Assembly (NCBI GenBank): GCA_003427395.1
Contig: BFEA01000950.1
Location: 137,170 to 166,037, forward strand
DNA length: 28,868 nt
Origin: Chara braunii
Lineage: Eukaryota; Streptophyta; Charophyceae; Charales; Characeae
Direction of reading: 5' to 3'
A program made the position numbers and the translations under genes. How positions within the stretch are numbered: the first letter of the stretch is position 1; every line of letters starts with the position of its first letter. This document shows positions 1-8,476 of the stretch, piece by piece. A model generated the notes under the pieces. That model made no database searches. It was not told where the DNA came from and saw nothing but the letters and a program-made list of their open reading frames with translations.

Positions 1-1293
1 AGGGCCCGCGGCTCGCTTCCCCCTTCAAACGATCCCCCAGCCTTACTTTTCCTTCTTTATTTTTGAGGGTTACTTAAACCCCATTGAGATTAAGGCTGAG
101 GGCTGCTAAAAGGAGAGGCGGGGGGGGCGTGTGCTGTAGTCAGGTTTCCCCGAGGCACTCATCAACGCCAGGGCGACACAAAGGGGGTCTGCATGGTTGG
201 CCAGGTAAGGGTGACTGAGGCAGACCCCGTGAGTGGACCTGGAACGTTAGCCTAGTCAGGTGCGCGTGCGGGAATAAGGACGAGGGGCTGGATCCAGTAG
301 AGGACCGGTGGGTGGAGCTGTTCCGGCCGCGACGGGCCGCGGGCGCTATCCTGGGCGGCGTCAAAATCGAATCGAAAGATTCGCGCGATAACTGCGCTAA
401 GGTGTAATACCCACAAACAAAGAATGACCCTGGCCGCTAGATAGGCCGGGTACGTGCAAATGAGGGGTTGTTTGGGCTCGTAGGGTTGCCCCATGGCCTA
501 TGACCAGGCGGGGGTGCAGATGTCTGAATCCGGCCTCGAGATAGGGCTAGGTCCATGCAAGGGAAGTTGTAGAGAGGAGTGGCGTGAGGGCGGGCGGAAG
601 CCCGAAAGTGCTGATACGGCAAAGTTCTCCGGTGCCCCGGGAGATCGGATCGGTATAGGAAAGATCTGCGGGGTCAACAGTACAGAGGTCGGGAACGAAC
701 CTGGACGAAGGACGGGGGTAGGGGCAGGCAGAGGAACTGGGAGGCCTACGAAAGGTGGGGAGGTGAAGAGAAGATTCGCATGGCCCCAGCTTGAGGCCGG
801 CCCGCATAAGGTCCAAAATACGGACTAGGGGTGTGCGCAGTGGCAAGGCGGCTTGGGCCGAGTGAGCGCTGAAGTGTCGCGCCGGTGGAAATCCTTCGAG
901 ACATCCGAAAAATTGGAACGATATGGAAAAGATTAGCATGACCCTTGCGCAAGGACGACACACGGGGATTGGGGAAAGGGGGAGCATTCACCTACGCGAA
1001 CCCGGCCCGAAAAGGGGGGCAGATCCGCGCGGCAGCCTGTCGAGGCCGGGTGGTACTAGAGGCTGGCCGGGCTCTGCGGACTAGTGGCCGCGCTCCGGAG
1101 GGCTAGCCTTGGTTGACGTCAACGGAGTGGCAAATGAACCAGGAGGGCGGTCAACCAGGGTGCATTCGGAGATAGCGGGGGGGGGGCGATGCTGGGCGTA
1201 GTCGGATAAGCTTAGCGTGCTCGCCTTGCCGCACCACCACCTGTCGCCACGGCCGCCCTAGCGCCCGCGCCGGCCGAACCGATGCGCTCGCCA
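1..1293 (+). repeat. 5' LTR, left-truncated by the window, with two internal deletions
   Basis: Position 1 corresponds to 14410 of the 3' LTR and the two stay collinear to the primer site. Two stretches of the 3' copy are absent here. The first is 15490-15648 (159 bp, junction 1080/1081), which contains the TATAAAAG box. The second is 15791-16075 (285 bp, junction 1223/1224). The LTR ends in CA at 1292-1293, two bases before the primer site. Open frames inside it on either strand (for example 493-828 plus and 547-987 minus) show no domain and are not called as genes. Confidence 0.9.
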
Positions 1294-1295
1294 GA

Positions 1296-1313
1296 TGGTG
1301 CCGTTGCCGGGGA
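1296..1313 (+). other. Primer binding site complementary to tRNA-Asp
   Basis: TGGTGCCGTTGCCGGGGA begins with the TGG expected of a site pairing with a tRNA 3' CCA end. It equals the reverse complement of the plant tRNA-Asp 3' end at 17 of 18 positions (the fourth base is T where C is expected). It lies 2 nt after the CA end of the LTR, the standard position. tRNA-Asp priming is established for Athila-type plant elements. The site marks where minus-strand DNA synthesis would start. Confidence 0.88.
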
Positions 1314-1695
1314 TAACGGAAGCCTACCGTTGTCCCTAGTGGAACGACATCCGGGTACGGGAGTGAGGGGGAACTAGGCATATGAGCGGGCAAAGAGAAG
1401 GGTTATGAGACAGACCGTATGGTGACCTATATGACTATGGGTTGGATGATTGATTGATTGGCGGTTTGGTTGACAGTTGAGTGTTGTATGTGGATGAGGA
1501 AGTCCTATGATAGGGATAAGCGTTATCTAGATGAGCCCAAGGGAAATGGGAGAAGGAATGTCTGTCAGGTCTAGAGTGTGGGGTGTCTAAGGTGGTCAAT
1601 TTGATAGGATCATGAAAGGTTGAGTCGCTGAGTGGGGTCCTCTGTCCCATCGTCTCTTATAACAGGGAGATTGAAGTTGAAGGCGGTCGGCCAAA
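1314..1695 (+). other. Untranslated leader between primer site and Gag start
   Basis: About 380 bp with no convincing coding frame. It includes a short TGATTGATTGG-type stretch near 1446-1475, a tetranucleotide-like composition that resembles, on the opposite strand, the tracts at 25-28 kb. The leader would hold packaging and dimerisation signals, but none can be identified by eye. Confidence 0.6.
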
Positions 1696-2388
1696 ATGCC
1701 AGAGGAGGTGGCGGACGGTGGGAGGAAGCTTGTGACTCTCGATGACCTCATCGATGCCCTGGACAAGCGTGAGAGGGCGCCGAGCAACGTCCCAAAGGTC
1801 GAGACATTCCACTTCAAAGGGGATCGGGTATCTGATTGGTTGGATCTAACGGAGCAGGCGCTGGTGGGACTGTCAGATGAGGTCAAGCTCCAGCGGGTCC
1901 TGAGGTATGTCCTGCACAATCACCATCGGGAAGTAACTAAGGTTGTGGACGCCGCCGGTGGTAGTTGGGCAAAGTTTGGAGACTTAATGCGAAGGAAGTA
2001 TAGGCTGGGGGACGGCCTGTTGACCATGGCCGACTTGGAGGCCATGAACAAGGAAGACTTCTCTACCATTGGGGCGTTTTTGCACGAGTTCAAAAAAAGG
2101 GCGAGGAAAGTGCACGGGATTTTTGAGGAGGCACAGTGCGCCACATTTTTAGGGCTGCTTACAGGCTCAGAGGCCACAGAGTTGACGAAGTACGGGGAAG
2201 GAAGCGAGAGGCTCACCTGGGCAACCATTGACAAGGGAGTAGAAGAAGGGAACCTGGACCAGGTGGAGCAGCACCAAATGAGGCTGCAAAGGCTCAAGAG
2301 GAAGGAGAGGGATGCTACTGCATCCGGGACCCCAGGGGTGAAGAGAATAGTCAAGGACGTGTTGGCGTCACTCGGGTATGATAGCTAA
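1696..2388 (+). CDS. gag: Gag, N-terminal capsid-like part (230 aa, ends at a stop before the knuckle)
   Basis: Starts at ATG 1696 (AAAATGCC context) and runs open to TAA 2386-2388. Residues about 30-200 have the retrotransposon-gag pattern: a phenylalanine-rich start (VETFHFKGDRVSDWLDL), a central helix-rich block ending in WAKFGDLMRRKYRLGD, then FLHEFKKRARKV and a basic C-terminus (LKRKERD). This is the region that assembles the virus-like particle shell. The same frame continues after the TAA with a sensible sequence, AELQKRVVAVAQGR, so the stop looks like a nonsense mutation and not a natural Gag end. Confidence 0.85.
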   Translation: MPEEVADGGRKLVTLDDLIDALDKRERAPSNVPKVETFHFKGDRVSDWLDLTEQALVGLSDEVKLQRVLRYVLHNHHREVTKVVDAAGGSWAKFGDLMRRKYRLGDGLLTMADLEAMNKEDFSTIGAFLHEFKKRARKVHGIFEEAQCATFLGLLTGSEATELTKYGEGSERLTWATIDKGVEEGNLDQVEQHQMRLQRLKRKERDATASGTPGVKRIVKDVLASLGYDS

Positions 2389-3695
2389 GCAGAACTACAG
2401 AAAAGAGTGGTGGCAGTGGCCCAAGGCCGGGCGTCAAGAGTAGGAGATGAGGAGGCAGGGCGCGAAGACTACGGCGGAGGGGAGACGGGCTCCCAAGCCC
2501 TGACTAAGGCCCAGAGGAAGCAGCGTAATCTGCTACTGGGGGGACAGGGATCGGGGAAAGGGCAGGCTCCCCAAGCCCTTGCCGCACCACCACCTGTCGC
2601 CACGGCCGCCCCAGCGCCCGCGCCAGCCGGATCATCGCACATGGGGCCGCCGCCATCTTGTGGACACTAGGTGCCGCATTGCCAATCCACGTCCTGGCCC
2701 AGTTGTAACCATTTCGTCTCGTGTGGAGGGAGTCAGGCCCACGCGGGGCACATGATCCCCTATTCAGGCCCATCCGCAAGTATGGGCGCCCCGAGCTACC
2801 CGGCGACTCAAAGCCAGCCCGTGGCTCAACCGTCACCCTCCCAGCAGGCCTCACAAGCTAGTGTGGCCGGGGAGGAGGCCAAGGACAAGGCGGGCAGGGC
2901 AATGGGGGTTGGGGCCAAGGAGGTAGAGGAGGGGGCGGCCGGGGGCGAGGAGGAAATGGTGGAGGCCGTGGAGGAGGCTAGAATGGTCAAGGGAATCAGA
3001 ACCAAGGTGGCCAAGGCAGTCAGGGAGGGGGCCAAGGGTACGGGAGACCCCGCTTCGACTGGCGGAACGCAACTCGTTGGCATTGTGGCGAGGTGGGCCA
3101 CACCGTACGATTCTGCCAACAACGGCGGGACGATGAAAAGGCAGGATTAATCTCCACCTGTATGGACGGGGATATATACGATCAGTGGGGAATGCACATT
3201 GACCCCAAGATCCCGGTTGGAATCAGGCAGGAAGCCCTCAGGCGGGCAGCGGTCGGGCCTCCAGCAGCCCCAACAATGTTTAGGATATGGCAGGAAAGGC
3301 AAGACCCCNGCGTAAGAGTCGAGGAGATTGTGGATGAAAATGAGGAAGTAACTCAGCGGTTGAAGGCGGGGACTATAAAGGAGGAGCCCATAGTTGTTGA
3401 GTCTCACGATGAGGCACAGGAAGTGGTGAGAGAGTCAGCCTCGACCATCCCGGAGAGGATGAAGGACCTGCTTGCAAAGGTCGGTAGGTATCAGGAACGG
3501 CTAAGGGCGATGTGTGGAAAGGCGCGGGAGTGGGAAATGAGTCTTCCTGAGGTAATGCTTTATGGGTCCGGTCCGGAGTCGTCATCAGGACCGCAAGGAT
3601 GTCCAAGCATGGTGACGGTCGGGGCAGGTCCTAGATCAGGGATGACCTTTAGACCCCCTACGTCGCATAAGGGTAACACAGGCCGCGCAGACTAG
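2389..3695 (+). pseudogene. gag: Gag C-terminal part: Ala/Pro linker, Gly-rich region, degenerate CCHC knuckle; stops and frameshift
   Basis: Downstream of the first stop the frame stays open to TAG 2668-2670. It encodes a basic stretch and an Ala/Pro linker that is duplicated in the LTR. From about 2870 the meaningful frame is the third one (codons starting at positions divisible by 3). There a Gly/Gln/Arg-rich segment, with one TAG in it, leads to the knuckle at 3075-3119. The knuckle reads RWHCGEVGHTVRFC: spacing fits C-X2-C-X4-H-X4-C, but the first Cys is Arg (CGT at 3075). The frame then runs to TAG 3693-3695 through an acidic, Glu-rich tail. A frameshift therefore lies between about 2670 and 2870. 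There is one unresolved base (n) at 3309. Confidence 0.72.
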
Positions 3696-4929
3696 GGGCC
3701 AAAGTAAGGCTACCACCAGTCAAGGGCCTAGCCAGGCACCCACTTGGGCGCCCCCTCGAAAGAACCCTGAGCCCAAACGAAGGAAGGAAGTAATAGAGGT
3801 TCAAGAAGAGGAAGATGAGGGTGATGACGAAGAGGACGAGAGGCTCCGGCATGAGGAGGACTGGAGGGCGGAACAGAGGGCCAAGAAGAGAGGGGCTCAG
3901 GGAGGGGCGGAGCCGAGTCTGCATGATGGCATGCCAAAGAGGAAAAAGTACGCGGTCCGGCTGGAGGAAGGCTTTGATGTGGAGCGAATGGTGGACAAGC
4001 TCCTGGAATGCCATAACGATTTGATGAATCTAAAGGACATTTTGGCCTCGGTACCAAGGCTCCGTGGCGAGCTGAAAGGGCGGCTCTCGCGAAGTTTAGT
4101 GCCCGATGTCCACCTGAGCTTCATTTTGCCCAGGGAGATAGAGTGGACAGAGGCGGGCACCAGGATGGATTGGAAATGTGTGGCGTGTGGGTTGGTGGAC
4201 TTGAAGGTGAGGGACCAGCCGAGCATTGCAATGGTGGACGCGGGCGCGGAAATGAATATCATCCGGGAGCGGGACGCGACGATGTTAGGGTTGGAAGTTG
4301 ACCAATCGGACCATGGTGTGCTGCACGGCGCCAACTGCAAGGCCATTTTCTGCGGCACAGCGTCTAATGTGATGGTGGAGATTGGGAGAGTAGGAGCGCG
4401 AACGTGCTTCTTCGTCATGCCCGACGTCGACCACCCTATTCTTCTGGGGAGGTCGTTCCTCTGCCGGATGGAGACCTTGGTCTTCAACAGGCATGAGGGG
4501 ACGATGATCCTGGCTCTATCCGATCCTGCTTGTGAAAACTACGAAATCATCAAGTGCCGGAACACAGGGCCCAGAAGTGCGAGGAATAGGCTCAACCTCG
4601 GCTCCTTTACCTTCGAGGAGTCGGAATATGCGCGGCGGAGACTTCGGGAGGAACAGGAGGGGGAAGGAGCAGGCGAGGTGCTGTCCCTAAGCCTTAACGA
4701 TGTGAATAAGGCAATGGAGGTGGTGGCGGCGCATGACATGTCGGACCCTGAGGCTATAAAGGCGTTGAGGGAGCAGGTCCTGGAAAGCCCTCGGGTAGGA
4801 GAGGTGGAGCTGATCTATCGGCTTCCTGGGAGGAGAGGAGACCCTGCGATGGCCTTGGCCCGAACAACAAGTCGGCCTTTTCTAGGGGAGGGCTTAAGCA
4901 GGGCTCCCAAAGGCGGTACAAGACCATAG
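3661..4929 (+). CDS. pol: Retroviral-type aspartic protease region (start of Pol)
   Basis: Frame 1 is open across the Gag end and takes over around 3650-3690, a +1 step relative to the Gag tail frame. An acidic/basic linker (about 3740-3930, many Glu/Asp then Lys/Arg) precedes the protease. The active-site segment is MVDAGAEMNII with the catalytic Asp at 4237-4239. The usual Thr/Ser after the Asp is Ala here, which would remove a conserved hydroxyl. The second conserved block, HPILLGRSFL, follows near 4432, as expected for a one-domain retropepsin that dimerises. The frame ends at TAG 4927-4929; the RT sequence continues in the third frame, so an indel lies between about 4752 and 4865. Confidence 0.8.
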   Translation, partial: RRIRVTQAAQTRGQSKATTSQGPSQAPTWAPPRKNPEPKRRKEVIEVQEEEDEGDDEEDERLRHEEDWRAEQRAKKRGAQGGAEPSLHDGMPKRKKYAVRLEEGFDVERMVDKLLECHNDLMNLKDILASVPRLRGELKGRLSRSLVPDVHLSFILPREIEWTEAGTRMDWKCVACGLVDLKVRDQPSIAMVDAGAEMNIIRERDATMLGLEVDQSDHGVLHGANCKAIFCGTASNVMVEIGRVGARTCFFVMPDVDHPILLGRSFLCRMETLVFNRHEGTMILALSDPACENYEIIKCRNTGPRSARNRLNLGSFTFEESEYARRRLREEQEGEGAGEVLSLSLNDVNKAMEVVAAHDMSDPEAIKALREQVLESPRVGEVELIYRLPGRRGDPAMALARTTSRPFLGEGLSRAPKGGTRP

Positions 4930-5942
4930 ACAAGAAGTGTCGCCCGGTCCCCGTGCTTGTCACGGAGGATGAGGAAGTCTACTATGAGCGAGAGCGGGGG
5001 TTGATAAGGCGTATGCAGGAACGTGCGCAGGCAGGGCCGTGTCGCATCAATAATGAGAATGAAGAAGGGTTGATAATTGGCGAGTCTGGCTTCCTGTCGC
5101 CCCAGAAAAGGACCTTGATGGTGGAGACCATGAGGAGGAGGCATTGCGCGTATGCGTTTAATGATGACGAGCGTGGGAGGTTGGACGTGGATAAGATCCC
5201 GATGATACGAATCCATACCGTTCCACACGAGCCGTGGAACCTGAGGGGCGCGCGGTACCCGAATCCGGATGAGGTGAAGAAGGTGGTGGATTACTTGGAT
5301 GGAAAGATGAGGACGTATGTGGCGGATTACTCCAGTGGACCGTATGCTTCCCCTTGGTTTTGTTTTATCAAGCCAAACGGAACGCTGCGGTGGGTGCAGG
5401 ATCTTCAACGACTGAATGCAATGATGGTGCGGGACGCGGGAGGATTGCCGAACGCGGACGCCCTGTCAGAGTCGTGCGCACGGAGGCCTATAATCTCACT
5501 TATAGATCTTTATTCTGGGTACGACCAGTTTCCTGTGTACCCACTAGATAGGCCGGTGACGGCGATGCATACGCCAAGGGGGCTGATCCACATGAACGTG
5601 GCACCTCAGGGGTGGACTAATGCGGTGGCAATGGTGCAAAGGCACATGATTAGGGTCATGCAGACGGTTAGTCCCCACGTCACTCAGCCCTACATTGACG
5701 ATCTGGTAGTCAAGGGTCCAAAGGAGAAGGAGGAAGACGAAGTGATGCCAGGAGTAAGGCGGTTCGTCTGGAAGCACGTCCAGGATATCGATCAGGTTCT
5801 GGGTCTGCTGGAAGAACACAACCTGACGGCGAGCGACCCCAAGTCGAAACATTGTATGAGGGAGGCCACGATTTTGGGCTTTGTCTGCAACGAGAAGGGG
5901 CGGAGGCCAGACGTGAAGAAAACGGATAAGATCCTAGAGTGA
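4860..5942 (+). CDS. pol: Reverse transcriptase domain, interrupted by TGA at its C-terminal end
   Basis: The third frame is open from 4752 to TGA 5940-5942. It contains the Ty3/gypsy RT blocks in order: SPWFCFIKPNG, RWVQDLQRLNA, LIDLYSGYDQF with catalytic Asp at 5505-5507, APQGWTNA, and the YIDD box with its two Asp codons at 5697-5702. A thumb-like GFVCNEKGRRPD segment follows. The enzyme would copy genomic RNA into cDNA inside the particle. The reading frame resumes in phase directly after the TGA (W-like position before the PVPFQS-type segment), so one G-to-A change of a Trp codon explains the break. All catalytic residues are retained. Confidence 0.92.
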   Translation, partial: PNNKSAFSRGGLKQGSQRRYKTIDKKCRPVPVLVTEDEEVYYERERGLIRRMQERAQAGPCRINNENEEGLIIGESGFLSPQKRTLMVETMRRRHCAYAFNDDERGRLDVDKIPMIRIHTVPHEPWNLRGARYPNPDEVKKVVDYLDGKMRTYVADYSSGPYASPWFCFIKPNGTLRWVQDLQRLNAMMVRDAGGLPNADALSESCARRPIISLIDLYSGYDQFPVYPLDRPVTAMHTPRGLIHMNVAPQGWTNAVAMVQRHMIRVMQTVSPHVTQPYIDDLVVKGPKEKEEDEVMPGVRRFVWKHVQDIDQVLGLLEEHNLTASDPKSKHCMREATILGFVCNEKGRRPDVKKTDKILE

Positions 5943-6548
5943 CCAGTCCCCTTCCAGTCAATAACGGACGTGAGGAGCTTCCTTGGGACCTGCGGGTTCT
6001 CGAGGAGTTTTGTGAAGAACTTCGCCACCAAGACGGAGCATTTGAGGAAGCTGGTGCGTCAGGATCAGGAGTGGGTCTGGGGCGAAGACCAGGAAAAGGT
6101 TGTGGAAGGGATGAAGAGAGAATTCAAGGAAGGAGGCTTGGTGTTGGGAGCGCCGAATTACGAGGCTACGGGGAAGAAGCCATTTGTTGTCGAGACGGAC
6201 GCTGGGCCAACTGCCTTAGGAGGGGTCCTGATTCAAGCAGATGCGGATGGGAAGGAGAGGCCGTTAAGGTTTGAAAGTCGCACCCTCAATACAACTGAGA
6301 GGAATTACTCCCAGTTTAAGAAGGAGACATTGGCAGTACTCCATTGCCTAAGGACCTTCCGGAACTATATCTTTGGCAGGAGGCTCATTTTGAGGGTGGA
6401 CCCTACCGCGCTGGCGTGTTCCCTGAAAAGTTACACTCCATCTGACCCAACCATCGCGAGGTGGTTGACTTACATTTGGATGCTTAACTTTGAGTTGGAG
6501 AGGATTCCCGGGGACAAGAACAGGGCAGACGGATTGAGCCGTATCAAC
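5943..6548 (+). CDS. pol: RT connection and RNase H domain
   Basis: Same frame as the RT. VRSFLGTCGFSRSFVKNFA is the conserved RT-RH connection. RNase H follows: Asp in VETDAGP (6198-6200), Glu in KKETLAV (6324-6326), Asp in LRVDPTALA (6399-6401) and Asp in NRADGLSR (6528-6530), so all four acidic positions are present. The third block has Pro where many gypsy elements have His. The domain would degrade the RNA strand of the RNA:DNA hybrid. No second (archaeal-type) RNase H is visible after it, unlike in Tat/Ogre elements. Confidence 0.9.
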
Positions 6549-7110
6549 TGGGACGGGGGGAATCAGGAATCAATTGAGGATACCCCACCGGTTGATGGGT
6601 TCTTGGACCAAGAGGAGGACATCCGCCTCCACATAAATAAATGGTCGCTGAGGGTGCCAAGCTGCGTCACGCATCCTATATGGCTAGCACCAAGGGGGTA
6701 TGCGAAGAAGGAGGAGTTGGTCCTCAAGTCCTTCCAGGAAGAAGATCCGTGGGGGAGTAGGGATGTAGGCTGGATGATGAGGTTGGTATTGGCAGGGACA
6801 CATGGTCTAGTGGAGGAGGTAAGGACGATAGAGGAAGGCCCAACCCAGGTAGAGGAGCATGAGCAACTAATGGGAGGAATGTACTTACTCACCAACACGC
6901 TCCTGCAGGGGAACTTTGACCAGAGGAGCGCAGTCAGCTCCGAAGAGGGCGAACTTCTTATTCCTGAGAGCCAGGACGACGAGTTCGAAGAGGGAGAGAT
7001 TAGGGAGGTCTTCCGTGCTGAGGAGTATGACGGAATTAATCGAGAGTTGGGGTTACTCCTGTCGTGCGAGATGAGGGATAGGGACGCAAGTGCTAAGGCC
7101 CAGAAGATGA
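6549..7110 (+). CDS. pol: Long spacer of unknown function between RNase H and integrase
   Basis: About 190 residues, fully open in the Pol frame. The first part contains HINKWSLRVPSCVTHPIWL and a Trp-rich segment (DPWGSRDVGWMMRLVLAG). The second part is strongly acidic, with runs such as SEEGELLIPESQDDEFEEGE. No domain is recognised. In most gypsy elements RNase H and the integrase zinc domain are separated by only a short linker, so this is an added module or an extended tether. Its lack of stops beside damaged neighbours is worth noting. Confidence 0.65.
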
Positions 7111-8272
7111 GGCATCTCTACGTAGTGAGAGATGGTCATTTGTTTATAAAGCGACAGGTTGGGAACCCCAAGAGGATCGTATGTGGGAGGAACCGACAGA
7201 TCGATGTCATAGCAGCCTTACACGATGGTATAGCAGGAGGGCACAAAGGGGTTAGTGTCACGTGCGCAAAGATAAGTGAGCTATACCATTGGGATGGAAT
7301 GCTGACTATGGTCATCAAACACTGTCAGTCCTGCGTACCCTGCCAACAGAGGTCAGCGCAAAGGCCGGGGGAGCCTCTGCACCCCAGACTGGAAAGGGAA
7401 GTGGGTGCAGTCGTACACCTGAACCTATTGTTCATCCCACTTGGGGAGGACGGAAGTAACTATATCTTCGACACACGGGACAACCTTACCGGGTTCGTGG
7501 ACGATCGGGCTATTCGTACGAAAACTGGCCCAGTTTTAGCAAGGTGCATCGAAGAGTACTACTTGCGCTATCCATTTGTCAGAGAGTTTGTGATGGACCG
7601 GGGGTCAGAGTTTACTTGTAATGAGGTGCGGACCTTGCTTGCGGGGTACGGCGTGGTAGCAAATTACACTACTGCCGCGCACCCCCAGGCAAACGCACCT
7701 GTGGAGAGGGGGCATAGTACCATCACGAATCTCCTGGCCAAATGGACTGAGGGGAAGCCTAACCAGTGGCCGAAATTCCTGAGAGCAGCATTCTTCGTGG
7801 AAAATGTTACAGTGAAAAGGACTACCAAGTATGCGCCAGCCACACTATGGTACGGAAGGCATGCCACCTTTCCCATAGAAAGCTTCATGAAGACGTGGAG
7901 GCGTCAGGACCTGGAAGTGGACCTATCCTTTGAAGAACTCCTCAATATATGGGCGCGACAGGGGGGGCTGCAGAGGAGAGGTTACGAGAGGCCGCTGGTC
8001 AGGTGGAGAGAAGTCGTATGAAAGATAAGATGAGGTGGGACCAGATGGCCCGAATAAGGAAGGATCCGCTGAAGGTTGGAGATGTGGTGCTGTTGTATGA
8101 CTCCTCGCTAGAAAAGCAATGGTCCAGGAAACTCGACAAACAGTGGTTGGGACCCTATAGGATCGTGAGGTGTGGCGAGTTTGGGGCCTACCAAATTGAG
8201 AAGCTGGATGGGGCAGGATGGCAGGACTGGGTATCAGGGACAAGGCTGAAGAAGTTTGTGGCCAGGGAATAG
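7111..8272 (+). pseudogene. pol: Integrase: zinc domain, catalytic core with Asp-to-Asn change, frameshifted GPY tail
   Basis: The HHCC zinc domain has His at 7221 and 7242 and Cys at 7332 and 7341. The core has its second Asp at 7596-7598 (VMDRGSEF) and Glu at 7704-7706 (PVERGHST), 36 codons apart. The first catalytic Asp should lie in VVHLxLLF, but codon 7422-7424 is AAC (Asn); spacing Asn-X57-Asp-X35-Glu confirms it is the active-site position. The third frame then ends at TGA 8019-8021, while the tail continues in frame 2 (about 7970-8272) with KVGDVVLLYDSS and the WLGPYRI GPY motif. A frameshift therefore lies near the G7 run at 7961-7967. No chromodomain is present. The encoded enzyme would be inactive. 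Confidence 0.9.
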
Positions 8273-8476
8273 GTAAGGGACCATGAGAACTCGTTAGGAA
8301 TAGAGTTTTACCTAAGTGCTACCCAGGCCGGGTAATTAGATAGGTGGGTGATTGGGGTGGATGGGTGTGCAGAGTATGTGGGATTTCCCTAGGCCAATGG
8401 CTCAGTTGCTGACCCTGCTGTGTGCCTGTTTATTGTCTCTCGCCTGTTGTGCAGGTCTGACTTTTCGAAGGCAGTC
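8273..8476 (+). other. Pol-to-third-gene interval
   Basis: Non-coding gap of about 200 bp between the integrase stop and the first ATG of the downstream gene. Its right half carries a splice-acceptor-like signal, described separately. Nothing else is recognised. Confidence 0.55.
8409..8454 (+). promoter_or_regulatory. Candidate branch point and 3' splice acceptor ahead of the third gene
   Basis: CTGAC at 8409-8413 fits a branch-point consensus. A pyrimidine-rich stretch with many T/C (8419-8450) leads to TGTGCAG, with AG at 8453-8454. The first ATG of the Gag-like gene lies 23 nt further on (8477). This spacing is what a spliced subgenomic mRNA would need, as used for env or extra ORFs in retroviruses and proposed for Athila/Ogre-type elements. 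A matching donor is not certain; TGAGGTATGT near 1901-1910 in Gag is one candidate. Confidence 0.5.

Noticed and set aside
493-828. Open frames in the LTR (also 14923-15237 plus and the overlapping minus frames) kept open in both LTR copies
   Set aside because: No domain; GC-rich DNA gives long chance frames, several overlapping ones are open at once, and the copies are only about 5% diverged.
3693-3695. Gag stop as a programmed +1 frameshift site
   Set aside because: Gag and Pol contain several other frame breaks in this copy, so a mutational indel is as likely; no slippery sequence could be identified.
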